From assembly GCA_003028315.1 (NCBI GenBank), contig CP028150.1, positions 1,240,001 to 1,304,000 of the forward strand: a stretch of DNA of 64,000 nt, given 5' to 3'. Each line of letters begins with the position of its first letter. Position 1 is the first letter of the stretch. The notes beneath the pieces were generated by a model. It was not told the DNA's origin. It did not search any database and was given only the letters and a program-made list of their open reading frames with translations. A program made the translations under genes and the position numbers. This document shows, piece after piece, positions 8,251 to 18,306 of this stretch. The DNA is from Neisseria mucosa. GTDB lineage: Bacteria; Pseudomonadota; Gammaproteobacteria; Burkholderiales; Neisseriaceae.

Positions 8251-8256
8251 AGAATA

Positions 8257-8303
8257 AAAAAGAGGTCGTCTGAAAACGTTTGTTTTCAGACGACCTCTTT
8301 TTT
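8257..8303. terminator. Paired uptake sequences, probable terminator of the MFS gene
   Basis: Long stem AAAAAAGAGGTCGTCTGAAAAC with its complement, T-rich on the minus-strand exit, placed 12 bases after the MFS gene stop. Confidence 0.8.
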
Positions 8304-8314
8304 ATACACCCCCC

Positions 8315-9469
8315 TTATTTCCGCATCTCAACCAACATCCGACACACGACCAATCCTGCCGCCGCTAAGATTGCGGCGGCAAAGCCGATGTTGGAAATGC
8401 CTGCCCACACGGTAACGTAATGCCCCAAAAGCGCACCGCCGCCGATACCAACGTTGTAGAGACCTGAGTAAATCGAGTTGGCAACATCGGTTGCATCCGA
8501 GGCAAAGTCCAATACTTTGGATACCATGCCGAGGCTCAAGACGACGATGGCGATACCCCAGACAAACACCAGCGCGTAAACGGCTATCGGGTAAGCGGCA
8601 AGGGGAAGCAGGCAGAGCGTTGAAACCATAATGACGGATACCGAGGTCATCAGGAATGCGCGCTGGTGTTTGGCAAACCATTTGCCGAACAGATACGACG
8701 CGGCAAACCCCGCCAGCCCGTACAGGCTCAAGACGATGGTCACTTGTTCGGGCGCGAAGCCGCCGGCTTGCAGGACGAAGGGTTCGATATAGCTGTATGC
8801 CGTAAAGTGGGCGGTAATCAGGAGGACGGTCAGCGCGTAGAGCAGCATGAGGTTTTTACGCTTGAGCAATCCGGGCAGGCTTTTGAGCGAACCTGTGTTC
8901 ACGCTGGGCAGCAGCGGCAGGTTTTTCGCCAATATGCCCATGACCGCTGCCGCGCAAAGTCCGATAAGCAAAAAGCTGAACTGCCAGCTTGAATGTTGCC
9001 CGATAACGCGCCCCAGCGGGATGCCCGCTACCATCGCCATGACCGTCCCCGTACTGAGCAGCCCCAAAGCCTGATTGCCTTTACCCTGCGGCGCGACACG
9101 TACCGCCAGCGAGGCGGTAATCGACCAAAACACGGCGTGCGTCAGGGCGATGCCGATACGGCTGACGAGCAGGATTTCGAAACTTCGGGCGAAATAGGAA
9201 ACGATGTGGCTGAGGGTAAAGAACGCGAAGAGGACGAGCAGCAGCTTTCGGCGTTCGATGTTTTTCGTTACCAGCATCAGCGGCAGTGACAGCAGCGCGA
9301 CAATCCACGCATACACGGTAATCATGATGCCGACTTCGGTCGGCGGCATATTGAAGGTCGCACCGATGTCGCTCAATAGGGCAATCGGGATATATTCGGT
9401 GGTGTTGAAAATGAATGCGCCGACTGCCAGGGCGATGACGCTTAGCCATTGTTTGTTTGTGTTTGCTGA
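8315..9469 (-). CDS. MFS efflux transporter, SotB/sugar-efflux type
   Basis: About 384 residues from the chosen ATG at 9469, which has a GGAAAC site 7 bases upstream; the frame also has an ATG 33 bases earlier with no such site. Twelve hydrophobic segments are apparent. The N-terminal GAFIFNTTEYIPIALLSDI and the RIGIALTHAVFWS stretch resemble the sugar/arabinose exporter and chloramphenicol-resistance group of the major facilitator superfamily (DHA12-like). It would export small molecules by proton antiport. The exact substrate cannot be told from sequence. It is monocistronic, convergent with the upstream repeat region and divergent from the following gene. Confidence 0.85.
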   Translation of the reverse strand, partial: SANTNKQWLSVIALAVGAFIFNTTEYIPIALLSDIGATFNMPPTEVGIMITVYAWIVALLSLPLMLVTKNIERRKLLLVLFAFFTLSHIVSYFARSFEILLVSRIGIALTHAVFWSITASLAVRVAPQGKGNQALGLLSTGTVMAMVAGIPLGRVIGQHSSWQFSFLLIGLCAAAVMGILAKNLPLLPSVNTGSLKSLPGLLKRKNLMLLYALTVLLITAHFTAYSYIEPFVLQAGGFAPEQVTIVLSLYGLAGFAASYLFGKWFAKHQRAFLMTSVSVIMVSTLCLLPLAAYPIAVYALVFVWGIAIVVLSLGMVSKVLDFASDATDVANSIYSGLYNVGIGGGALLGHYVTVWAGISNIGFAAAILAAAGLVVCRMLVEMRK

Positions 9470-9607
9470 CATTGGAGTTTCCTTTTTTATATTTGTCTTC
9501 AAAAATTTATCAATTTTGTAATTATACTACTTTCAGACGACCTTCTTACTGCGACGACGCAAATTTCCACTCTAGACGCTCCCGCATCATCAGCATACAA
9601 TCTTCGC

Positions 9608-9985
9608 ATGAACACCAAACACCCCAAGCTCTCCCGTTTTGCCCATATTTACGGCATGAACGGGCAATTTGTCCTGTTGGAACAGCATTCCGAGTGGATG
9701 CCGGTCAACGATGCCGACTACGACAACGCACCCGCATTGCCGGAGGGGTTTGTGTTTGCGGACGAAGCGTTCTATACGACCGATGGCAGCGTGCCGCCGC
9801 TCATCCTGCCCGACAACATCAAAATCTTCAACGAAGAAGCACGCAAACTCGAACGCCGCAGGCTCGATGCGCTGGCTTTGGAGGAGTTGGGCAAAAACCT
9901 CGCCGCCGCCCAAGCCGAGACCGACCTCGAAGCCCTGCTCGAAAAAATCGACTTTCATTTAAAACAGGACAATCTGTTCAAATAA
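9608..9985 (+). CDS. Conserved-looking hypothetical protein
   Basis: A 125-residue acidic soluble protein. It has an N-terminal mixed segment (HIYGMNGQFVLLEQH) and a C-terminal helical half rich in Glu, Leu and Ala (residues about 75-118) that could form a coiled coil. I recognise no family. It is followed by a paired uptake-sequence terminator and ends before the glyA promoter, so it is its own unit. Confidence 0.65.
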   Translation: MNTKHPKLSRFAHIYGMNGQFVLLEQHSEWMPVNDADYDNAPALPEGFVFADEAFYTTDGSVPPLILPDNIKIFNEEARKLERRRLDALALEELGKNLAAAQAETDLEALLEKIDFHLKQDNLFK

Positions 9986-9988
9986 AAC

Positions 9989-10029
9989 TTTTCAGACGAC
10001 CTCACAAGTCGCTAAGGGGTCGTCTGAAA
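9989..10029. terminator. Paired uptake sequences, probable terminator
   Basis: Inverted arms TTTCAGACGACC and GGTCGTCTGAAA immediately after the preceding gene and just before the glyA promoter. Confidence 0.7.
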
Positions 10030-10039
10030 GATAAAATCG

Positions 10040-10067
10040 TTGACAATCCAAACCGATTTGGTACATT
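10040..10067 (+). promoter_or_regulatory. Sigma-70-type promoter of glyA
   Basis: TTGACA (10040-10045), a 16-bp spacer and TACATT (10062-10067) lie 50 bp before the glyA ATG. The match to the -35 consensus is perfect. Confidence 0.6.
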
Positions 10068-10117
10068 GTTCACCACTTATCAATCCCCGTTTCCCAACCG
10101 ACAAAGGAGTCGAGAAG

Positions 10118-11368
<1,251 letters not shown>

Positions 11369-11402
11369 CCGGCTTGCCCGTTTAAGCATCTTGTCACACG
11401 GA

Positions 11403-11445
11403 AAGGTCGTCTGAAAATCTTGAAAAAGGGTTTTCAGACGACCTT
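11403..11445. terminator. Paired uptake sequences, probable terminator of glyA
   Basis: AAGGTCGTCTGAAAA and its complement separated by about 14 nt, 35 bases after the glyA stop. Confidence 0.75.
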
Positions 11446-11531
11446 AATTTCTCATTTCAGACTACAATACCGAATTAAATTCTCTCATCAACCCGACGAA
11501 CTCCGTCTCATCATAAAAGCAAGGAATACCC

Positions 11532-12437
11532 ATGCATACCGAAGCCGTTTTAACCGTATTGAAAAACCTGCAAAACCAAATCTGCACCGCGCTTGAGCAA
11601 GAAGACGGCGGGGCGGTGTTTGCGCGTGAAGAATGGACGGGCAAGTTGGGCGTGGGCGAAACCCGCGTATTGAAAAACGGCGCGGTATTCGAGCAGGCGG
11701 GCGTGAATTTTTCGCATGTGAAGGGCAGTAAAATGCCCGTTTCGGCAACGGCGCACCGCCCTGAACTGGCGGGCGCGGCGTTTGAGGCGATGGGCGTGTC
11801 GCTGGTGATTCATCCGAAAAATCCGTATGTACCGACCAGCCATGCGAACGTGCGCTTTTTTATCGCGTATCCGGAAGGCGGCGAGCCTGTGTGGTGGTTC
11901 GGCGGCGGCTTTGATTTGACGCCGTTTTATCCGTTTGAAGAAGATATTTTGCACTGGCACACGGTCGCGCGGGACGTGTGCGCGCCGTTTGGGGAAGCGG
12001 TTTATCCCGAGTTCAAAAAATGGTGCGACGAGTATTTTTACCTGAAACACCGCGGCGAAACGCGCGGCGTGGGCGGTTTGTTTTTCGACGATTTGAACCG
12101 CTGGAATTTCGACACCTGCCTGAATTTCATCAAGGCGGTCGGCGAAGGCTACATCGAAGCGTATTTGCCGATTGTGGCGAAACGCAAAAACACGCCGTAT
12201 GGCGAACGCGAGCGCGATTTCCAGCTTTACCGGCGCGGGCGTTATGTAGAATTTAATTTGGTTTGGGACAGGGGTACGCTGTTCGGCCTGCAAAGCGGCG
12301 GGCGCACGGAAAGCATTTTGATGTCCATGCCGCCTTTGGTGCGTTTCGAGTATCAATACGCGCCCGAAGAAGGTTCGCCCGAAGCGCGGCTGAACGAGTT
12401 TCTCACCGCCCGCGACTGGCTCTCGGAGATCCAATAA
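11532..12437 (+). CDS. hemF: Oxygen-dependent coproporphyrinogen III oxidase
   Basis: 301 residues, the standard HemF length. It oxidatively decarboxylates coproporphyrinogen III to protoporphyrinogen IX in haem synthesis. The family signatures HANVRFF, WWFGGGFDLTPFYP and KNTPYGERER are visible, with conserved histidines in the first. The start at 11532 follows AAGCAAGGA. Its stop overlaps the next start by one base (TAATG), which indicates translational coupling. Confidence 0.97.
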   Translation: MHTEAVLTVLKNLQNQICTALEQEDGGAVFAREEWTGKLGVGETRVLKNGAVFEQAGVNFSHVKGSKMPVSATAHRPELAGAAFEAMGVSLVIHPKNPYVPTSHANVRFFIAYPEGGEPVWWFGGGFDLTPFYPFEEDILHWHTVARDVCAPFGEAVYPEFKKWCDEYFYLKHRGETRGVGGLFFDDLNRWNFDTCLNFIKAVGEGYIEAYLPIVAKRKNTPYGERERDFQLYRRGRYVEFNLVWDRGTLFGLQSGGRTESILMSMPPLVRFEYQYAPEEGSPEARLNEFLTARDWLSEIQ

Positions 12438-12601
12438 TGGCGGATAAACGCAAGCCCGACGCCCATCCTTCGGACAAATTCATCCTTGCCATGATTGTCA
12501 TGGCGGTGTTCCTGGTGATCATCATCGGCGGCGGATTTATCGCCGTAGAATATTTTAAGGCGCATCCCGAAGTGTTTGAATTGAAGCCGCCTGCGAAATA
12601 G
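12437..12601 (+). CDS. Small single-pass membrane protein coupled to hemF
   Basis: 54 residues: a charged N-terminus (DKRKPDAHPSDK), one strong hydrophobic segment at about residues 15-39 and a short Pro/Lys tail. The ATG at 12437 shares its A with the hemF stop codon. I recognise no family. It may be a small membrane partner of haem synthesis, but only the coupling supports that. Confidence 0.7.
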   Translation: MADKRKPDAHPSDKFILAMIVMAVFLVIIIGGGFIAVEYFKAHPEVFELKPPAK

Positions 12602-12616
12602 TTTAGGAAGAAAGAT

Positions 12617-12651
12617 AAAAGGTCGTCTGAAACTTTTCAGACGACCTTTTT
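12617..12651. terminator. Paired uptake sequences, bidirectional terminator
   Basis: A very short-looped AAAAGGTCGTCTGAAA stem lies between the convergent hemF unit and tpx. It is flanked by A and T runs, so it can serve both strands. Confidence 0.8.
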
Positions 12652-12669
12652 CAGCTTTAAAACCCTTGT

Positions 12670-13164
12670 TTACAAAACAGCCAAAGCCGCGTCGTAATCA
12701 GGCTCGTTGGCGATTTCGGCAACCAGTTCGCTGTGCAGGACTTTGTCGTTTTCGTCCAAAACCACAACGGCACGCGCAGTCAGTCCGCGCAACGGGCTGT
12801 CGGTCAGGGCGACGCCGTAATCGGCGGCAAAGCTGCTGCGGAACGTAGACAGGTTGATAACATTGTCCAAACCTTCCGCGCCGCAGAAACGTGCTTGGGC
12901 AAACGGCAGGTCGGCTGAAATGCACAGAACGACCGCGTTATCCAAAGAAGACGCGCGTTGGTTAAACGTACGCACGGATTGGGCGCATACGCCGGTATCG
13001 ACGCTTGGGAAAATGTTCAACACTTTGCGTTTGCCCGCAAAATCCGCCAAAGTTTTGTCGGATAGATCGCCAGCGGTCAGGCTGAATGCAGGCGCGGTTT
13101 GACCGACGGCTGGCAGGTCGCCGGAAGTGTGGACAGGGTTGTCGTGGAAGGTAATTTGAGCCAT
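12670..13164 (-). CDS. tpx: Thiol peroxidase (atypical 2-Cys peroxiredoxin)
   Basis: 164 residues. It reduces peroxides using thioredoxin. The peroxidatic Cys60 lies in SVDTGVC and the resolving Cys94 in ARFCGAEG, the exact Tpx spacing. The GDLSDKTLADF and FPSVDTG motifs are diagnostic. The start has a GGAAA upstream in the minus-strand leader. It is monocistronic and convergent with the hemF unit. Confidence 0.97.
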   Translation of the reverse strand: MAQITFHDNPVHTSGDLPAVGQTAPAFSLTAGDLSDKTLADFAGKRKVLNIFPSVDTGVCAQSVRTFNQRASSLDNAVVLCISADLPFAQARFCGAEGLDNVINLSTFRSSFAADYGVALTDSPLRGLTARAVVVLDENDKVLHSELVAEIANEPDYDAALAVL

Positions 13165-13263
13165 AAGAGTTTCCTTTTTTAGGTTGACGAAAAATATTGA
13201 CGAGGATAGAAGGTTTTTATCTATTTGCCAAGTGATACATAATTAAGGGCAATATGCTCAAAT

Positions 13264-13293
13264 CAGGTCGTCTGAAAAATTTCAGACGACCTG
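13264..13293. terminator. Paired uptake sequences with minimal loop
   Basis: CAGGTCGTCTGAAA and its complement are nearly contiguous. It follows the stop of the Mth938-like gene on the minus strand and precedes tpx. Confidence 0.65.
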
Positions 13294-13316
13294 TTTTATA
13301 TGCGCCTTATGCCCGC

Positions 13317-13691
13317 TCACACCCACAGCCAAGCCCAAACGCTGCGCCCTTCGCCTTGCAGCAACACCAGCGTTCGGCAGGCGGAGGCTGTGTTCATACA
13401 TTCCAACCCGATGCCGTGTGCGGCAAGTTCGGCGGCGATTTTCGGATGGAGGAACTGCTGCTTCTCCCCCGTGCCGATAATGATGACTTCGGGCAAGCCG
13501 TCCGAATCGGAGGTCGTCTGAAACAGGTCGGCGGCAGTCAGTTCAGACGGCGTTTGCACGTTCATTGCTTCAATTTTGCCGTTGCGCCAGATGATGGGCG
13601 CGGTGTAGGTTTTGCCGCCCGCTTCGATTGCGCCCGCCCGATAAGCGGTCAGGCTTAGGGTTTCATCGGTTTTGTTTTCTTCAATCAGCAT
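13317..13691 (-). CDS. Mth938-like domain protein (DUF498 family)
   Basis: 124 residues with the GTGEKQQFLHP segment and the C-terminal MNTASACRTLVLLQGEGR stretch typical of the Mth938/Xcc1710 family. These are small alpha/beta proteins of unclear bacterial role; the eukaryotic relative is NDUFAF3, a complex I assembly factor. Here the gene stands alone between hom and tpx. The family call rests on remembered motif patterns. Confidence 0.8.
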   Translation of the reverse strand: MLIEENKTDETLSLTAYRAGAIEAGGKTYTAPIIWRNGKIEAMNVQTPSELTAADLFQTTSDSDGLPEVIIIGTGEKQQFLHPKIAAELAAHGIGLECMNTASACRTLVLLQGEGRSVWAWLWV

Positions 13692-13933
13692 TTTTCTTCC
13701 GTTTCTTTCTCGGCTTGATATATCAATTTCAAACAGGCTTGCCGCCCTTTCGCCGCGTTCCGTAAAAAAGGTGCAAAATCAGGCAATTTCAGGTAGGATG
13801 GGCGACTTTAGCCTGCGCCTTCCGCCCTTGCAAAATCAGCATTATATCAATCTGCGGCGGCGGTGCGTTTCGGGCTTTCTGAATTTCTGTTTTTACTTTT
13901 TGATTTAAGAGAATCGGCTCACAAGGAGGCACA

Positions 13934-15241
13934 ATGAAGCCAGTAAACATCGGTCTTTTAGGTTTAGGTACGGTCGGCGGCGGTACGGCTGCCGTGTTGC
14001 AGGACAATGCGGCGGAAATCAGCCGTCGTTTGGGACGCGAAGTGCGCATCAGTGCCGTATGCGACTTGAGCGAAGAAAAAGCCCGCCAAACCTGTCCGTC
14101 CGCAGCCTTTGTCAAAGACCCGTTCGAACTGGTCGCGCGTGAAGACGTCGATGTCGTCGTCGAATTGTTCGGCGGTACCGGCATCGCCAAAGATGCGGTA
14201 TTGAAAGCCATTGAAAACGGCAAACACATCGTTACCGCCAACAAAAAACTGCTCGCCGAATACGGCAACGAAATCTTCCCGCTGGCGGAAGAAAAAAACG
14301 TCATGGTGCAATTTGAAGCGGCAGTAGCGGGCGGCATCCCGATTATCAAAGCCCTGCGCGAAGGCCTCGCCGCCAACCGCATCCGCAGCATCGCCGGCAT
14401 CATCAACGGCACCAGCAACTTCATCCTCTCCGAAATGCGCGAAAAAGGCAGCGCGTTTGCCGACGTATTGAAAGAAGCGCAAGCATTGGGCTACGCCGAA
14501 GCCGATCCGACCTTCGACATCGAAGGCAACGACGCGGGCCACAAAATCACCATCATGAGCGCGCTGGCATTTGGCACGCCGATGAACTTCCCCGCCTGCT
14601 ACCTCGAAGGCATCAGCAAACTCGACAGCCGCGACATCAAATACGCCGAAGAACTCGGCTACCGCATCAAACTTCTGGGCATCACCCGCAAAACCGACAA
14701 AGGCATCGAATTGCGCGTCCATCCGACCCTGATTCCCGAAAGCCGCCTCTTGGCAAACGTCAACGGCGTGATGAACGCCGTGCGCGTCAACGCCGATATG
14801 GTCGGCGAAACCTTATATTACGGCGCGGGTGCGGGCGCACTGCCGACCGCTTCCGCCGTGGTCGCCGACATCATCGACATCGCCCGCCTGATTGACGCCG
14901 ATACCGGCCACCGCGTGCCGCACCTAGCGTTCCAGCCCGCCCAAGTCCAAGCGCAGACCATCCTGCCTATGGACGAAATCACCAGCAGCTACTACCTGCG
15001 CGTCCAAGCCAAAGACGAACCGGGTACGCTGGGGCAAATCGCCGCGCTTTTGGCAAAAGAAAACGTGTCCATCGAAGCCTTAATCCAAAAAGGCGTCATC
15101 GACCAAACCACCGCCGAAATCGTGATTCTGACCCACAGCACGGTCGAGAAAAACATCAAGCGCGCCATCGAAGCCATCGAAGCATTAAGCTGCGTGGAAA
15201 AACCAATCACCATGATCCGCATGGAAAGCCTGCATGACTGA
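13934..15241 (+). CDS. hom: Homoserine dehydrogenase
   Basis: 435 residues. It reduces aspartate semialdehyde to homoserine for threonine and methionine synthesis. The NAD(P)-binding GLGTVGGGT is at residues 10-18. The GIINGTSNFIL, EADPTFDIEGNDAGHK and catalytic-region signatures follow, and a C-terminal ACT domain (from DEPGTLGQIAALL) implies feedback control by threonine. The start follows AAGGAGGC. It overlaps the next gene by 8 bases. Confidence 0.97.
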   Translation: MKPVNIGLLGLGTVGGGTAAVLQDNAAEISRRLGREVRISAVCDLSEEKARQTCPSAAFVKDPFELVAREDVDVVVELFGGTGIAKDAVLKAIENGKHIVTANKKLLAEYGNEIFPLAEEKNVMVQFEAAVAGGIPIIKALREGLAANRIRSIAGIINGTSNFILSEMREKGSAFADVLKEAQALGYAEADPTFDIEGNDAGHKITIMSALAFGTPMNFPACYLEGISKLDSRDIKYAEELGYRIKLLGITRKTDKGIELRVHPTLIPESRLLANVNGVMNAVRVNADMVGETLYYGAGAGALPTASAVVADIIDIARLIDADTGHRVPHLAFQPAQVQAQTILPMDEITSSYYLRVQAKDEPGTLGQIAALLAKENVSIEALIQKGVIDQTTAEIVILTHSTVEKNIKRAIEAIEALSCVEKPITMIRMESLHD

Positions 15242-15668
15242 ACCGAAAAACGAAATGTCCGCCGAAGAGCAAGCCGCGGCGCGTAAAAAGGCAAAAGCCA
15301 AAATCCGCACCATCCGCATTTGGGCGTGGGTCATTTTGGCGCTGCTCGCCGCCACCGCCCTGCTCTCCCAATGCGCCATGTCCAAACCGCAGGCAAAGCA
15401 GAACATCTTTGAGTCTTGCGTGAAAAACATCCCCTTTGCCGAAAAATGGCAAAACGATTTGAAAGAAAGGGGCTTGGATTCAAACAACAGCAAACTCGCC
15501 ACCGATTACTGCACCTGTATGTGGGACAAGCCTTTGGACAAACTTTCCGAAGAGCAAATCCGTTCATTGGGCAAACTCAGCCCTCAAGAGCAGCTCGACC
15601 TGCTCGGCGGCGCGCAAGCGTTTGAAGATCGCGACAAGCAGTGTGTGACAGGTTTGAAGGCGGAATAA
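15234..15668 (+). CDS. Cys-containing single-pass membrane protein, unknown function
   Basis: 144 residues: a basic N-terminus, one hydrophobic segment at about 28-46 and a periplasmic or extracytoplasmic domain with Cys62, Cys93, Cys95 (YCTC) and a Cys near 138, which could form two disulfides. It overlaps hom by 8 bases and ends at a strong terminator, so it is translated from the hom message. No family is recognised; the operon position does not prove a link to amino-acid synthesis. Confidence 0.75.
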   Translation: MTEPKNEMSAEEQAAARKKAKAKIRTIRIWAWVILALLAATALLSQCAMSKPQAKQNIFESCVKNIPFAEKWQNDLKERGLDSNNSKLATDYCTCMWDKPLDKLSEEQIRSLGKLSPQEQLDLLGGAQAFEDRDKQCVTGLKAE

Positions 15669-15685
15669 TCCGGTTTTAACATAGC

Positions 15686-15734
15686 AAAAAGGTCGTCTGA
15701 AAAAACTCCGTTTGGTGTTTTCAGACGACCTTTT
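15686..15734. terminator. Paired uptake sequences, terminator of the hom operon
   Basis: AAAAAGGTCGTCTGAAAA and its complement flanking a 14-nt loop, followed by TTTT. Confidence 0.8.
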
Positions 15735-15810
15735 CTCATATAGGCAGGCATCACTCCGCCCCTTCACGGTATAATCAGCCCATATCACTTCACAACAAGG
15801 AACACACAAG

Positions 15811-16650
15811 ATGGATTGGAAAGGACGCGAACAGAGTCAAAACGTAGAAGACCGACGCGGCAGCAGCGGTGGAGGCGGCGGCGGTAGAACGCCCGGCATC
15901 CTCGGCATCATCGTCGTTTTGATCGGCGCTTATTACGGCGTCGATTTGAGCGGCTTGGTCGGCACGCCTTCCATGGGTACGGGTTCAACCCAAACCTCCC
16001 AACTCAAACCTCAAGAAGAAGCCGAACTGAACGAACTTGCCCGCGTCGTCCTCGCCGATACGGAAAAAGCTTGGGGCAGCTATTTCAAACAAATCGGACG
16101 GACCTACACCCCGACCACGCTGGTGTTATACAACGGCGGCACATCCACCGCCTGCGGCATGGGCCAATCGGCAATGGGCCCGTTTTACTGCCCGGGCGAC
16201 CAAAAAGTCTATCTCGACTTAGACTTTTATAGGGATATGCAGACCAAACTCAATTCCGCCAGCGATGCCGCGTTTGCCTACGTCATCGCGCACGAAGTCG
16301 GACACCACGTCCAAAACCTGCTCGGTATCCTGCCTAAAGTCCACAGAATGCAGCAGCAGGTCGACAAAAAAGAAGCCAATGCCCTTTCCGTCAAACTCGA
16401 ATTGCAGGCGGACTGCTACGCGGGTATTTGGGGGCATTACGCCGTCAACAACAATATCTTCAAAGCCGAAGACATCACCAAAGCCATGCTGGCTGCCGAA
16501 TCCGTCGGCGACGACCGCCTGCAGAAAGACGGGCAGGGCTATGTTGTTCCCGACAGCTTTACACATGGCTCGTCCGAACAGCGCATGGCATGGCTCAAAC
16601 GCGGTTTGGACAGCGGCGACATCAATCAATGCAACACTTTCGGCAATTGA
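15811..16650 (+). CDS. Neutral zinc metallopeptidase (YpfJ family)
   Basis: 279 residues. It has an N-terminal glycine-rich cytoplasmic linker (19-26), one membrane segment (about 28-45) and a periplasmic domain with the zincin motif HEVGHH at residues 161-166. The downstream LELQADCYAGIWGHYA carries the probable third zinc ligand, and Cys pairs (115/127) may be disulfide-bonded. Members of this family are membrane-anchored proteases with poorly defined substrates. It has its own uptake-sequence terminator. Confidence 0.93.
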   Translation: MDWKGREQSQNVEDRRGSSGGGGGGRTPGILGIIVVLIGAYYGVDLSGLVGTPSMGTGSTQTSQLKPQEEAELNELARVVLADTEKAWGSYFKQIGRTYTPTTLVLYNGGTSTACGMGQSAMGPFYCPGDQKVYLDLDFYRDMQTKLNSASDAAFAYVIAHEVGHHVQNLLGILPKVHRMQQQVDKKEANALSVKLELQADCYAGIWGHYAVNNNIFKAEDITKAMLAAESVGDDRLQKDGQGYVVPDSFTHGSSEQRMAWLKRGLDSGDINQCNTFGN

Positions 16651-16687
16651 TCGAAACCGTAGTGAATGGTTATTTGATATAACCCCC

Positions 16688-16719
16688 AAAGGTCGTCTGA
16701 AAGCCTTCAGACGACCTTT
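16688..16719. terminator. Paired uptake sequences, terminator
   Basis: AAAGGTCGTCTGAAAG and its complement with a 2-4 nt loop, 38 bases after the metallopeptidase stop. Confidence 0.75.
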
Positions 16720-16771
16720 GCCTATGTTAGAATAAGCCCGTTTTCCATTCACAATCACAAAGGAAACCATC

Positions 16772-18154
16772 ATGGCAAACATTGCCCGCGACATCTTCAA
16801 AGCCTACGACATCCGAGGCATTGTCGGCAAAACCCTGACCAACGAAGCCGCCTACCTTATCGGTAAAGCCATCTCCACCCGAGCCGCCGAAAAAGGCATT
16901 ACCCGCATCGCACTCGGACGCGACGGACGCTTGAGCGGCCCCGAACTGATGGAACACATCCAGCACGGCTTTACCGACAGCGGCATCGACGTCCTCAATG
17001 TCGGCATGGTCGCCACCCCCATGCTGTATTTCGCCGCCATCAACGAATGCGGCGGCAGCGGCGTGATGATTACCGGCAGCCACAACCCGCCCGATTACAA
17101 CGGCTTCAAAATGATGCTCGGCGGCGATACCCTCGCAGGCGAAGCCATCCAAGAACTGCTTGCCCTGATCGAAGCCGACAAACTGACCGCTTCCGATAAA
17201 AAAGGCAGCGTAACCGAAAAAGACATTTCCGGCGAATACCACAACCACATCGTCGGCCACGTCAAACTCAAACGCCCCATGAAAATCACCATCGACGCGG
17301 GCAACGGCGTAGGCGGCGCATTCGCAGGCAAACTCTACAAAGGTTTGGGCAACGAAGTGACCGAACTTTTCTGCGAAGTGGACGGCAATTTCCCCAACCA
17401 CCATCCCGACCCTTCCAAACCGAAAAACCTGCAAGATTTGATTGCCGCGCTGAAAAACAGCGACGCCGAAATCGGCTTGGCTTTTGACGGCGATGCCGAC
17501 CGCTTGGGCGTCGTGACCAAAGACGGCAACATTATTTATCCCGACCGTCAGCTCATGCTGTTCGCCCAAGACGTTTTGAGCCGCAACCCCGGCGCGAAAG
17601 TCATCTTCGACGTCAAATCCACCCGCCTGCTGGCTCCGTGGATTAAAGAACACGGCGGCGAACCCGTTATGGAGAAAACCGGCCACAGCTTCATCAAGTC
17701 CACCATGAAAAAAACCGGCGCGCTGGTTGCCGGCGAAATGAGCGGACACATCTTCTTCAAAGAACGCTGGTTCGGCTTCGACGACGGCATGTACGCCGGC
17801 GCACGCCTCTTGGAAATCCTGTCTGCCTTCGACAATCCGTCCGAAGTGTTGAACAGCCTACCGCAAAGCATTTCCACGCCCGAACTCAACATCGACCTGC
17901 CCGAAGGCAGCAACGGCCATCAGGTTATCGACGAACTCGCCGCCAAAGCCAAATTCGAAGGCGCGACCGAAATCATCACCATCGACGGCCTGCGCGTAGA
18001 ATTCCCCGACGGCTTCGGTCTGATGCGCGCCTCCAATACCACGCCGATTTTGGTGTTGCGCTTCGAGGCAGATTCCGACGAAGCCATCGAGCGGATTCAA
18101 AACCAATTCAAAGCCGTCATCGAAAGCAATCCTGCGCTGAAATGGCCGCTGTAA
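16772..18154 (+). CDS. Phosphomannomutase/phosphoglucomutase
   Basis: 460 residues of the alpha-D-phosphohexomutase superfamily (AlgC/Pgm type). The active-site serine is Ser103 in ITGSHNPPDYNG. The magnesium loop DGDADR is near residue 243, the sugar-specificity loop GEMSGHIFF near 326 and the phosphate-binding RASNTTP near 427. It supplies glucose-1-P or mannose-1-P for lipooligosaccharide and other envelope sugars, together with enzymes such as rfbD at 31.1 kb. The start follows AAAGGAAACC. Confidence 0.95.
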   Translation: MANIARDIFKAYDIRGIVGKTLTNEAAYLIGKAISTRAAEKGITRIALGRDGRLSGPELMEHIQHGFTDSGIDVLNVGMVATPMLYFAAINECGGSGVMITGSHNPPDYNGFKMMLGGDTLAGEAIQELLALIEADKLTASDKKGSVTEKDISGEYHNHIVGHVKLKRPMKITIDAGNGVGGAFAGKLYKGLGNEVTELFCEVDGNFPNHHPDPSKPKNLQDLIAALKNSDAEIGLAFDGDADRLGVVTKDGNIIYPDRQLMLFAQDVLSRNPGAKVIFDVKSTRLLAPWIKEHGGEPVMEKTGHSFIKSTMKKTGALVAGEMSGHIFFKERWFGFDDGMYAGARLLEILSAFDNPSEVLNSLPQSISTPELNIDLPEGSNGHQVIDELAAKAKFEGATEIITIDGLRVEFPDGFGLMRASNTTPILVLRFEADSDEAIERIQNQFKAVIESNPALKWPL

Positions 18155-18175
18155 ACGGTTAACGCTTTAAAGATC

Positions 18176-18234
18176 AAAAGGTCGTCTGAAAACAGAAATG
18201 CAGATACTGCCAAACTGTTTTCAGACGGCCTTTT
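18176..18234. terminator. Hybrid uptake-sequence terminator
   Basis: The left arm is the host-type AGGTCGTCTGAAAAC, but the right arm (18220-18231) reads AGGCCGTCTGAA on the minus strand, a different Neisseria dialect. One stem position is therefore mismatched or G-U. Confidence 0.75.
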
Positions 18235-18306
18235 GCTGTTTTCTGAATTTAATATCCCTTCCCCTAGAGACGAATTCAATTTCATGTCAGTCATGACTAG
18301 CGCTTA

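Noticed and set aside
13672..13908. 78-codon frame upstream of hom
   Set aside because: No ribosome site and no coherent composition; it ends just before the hom leader.
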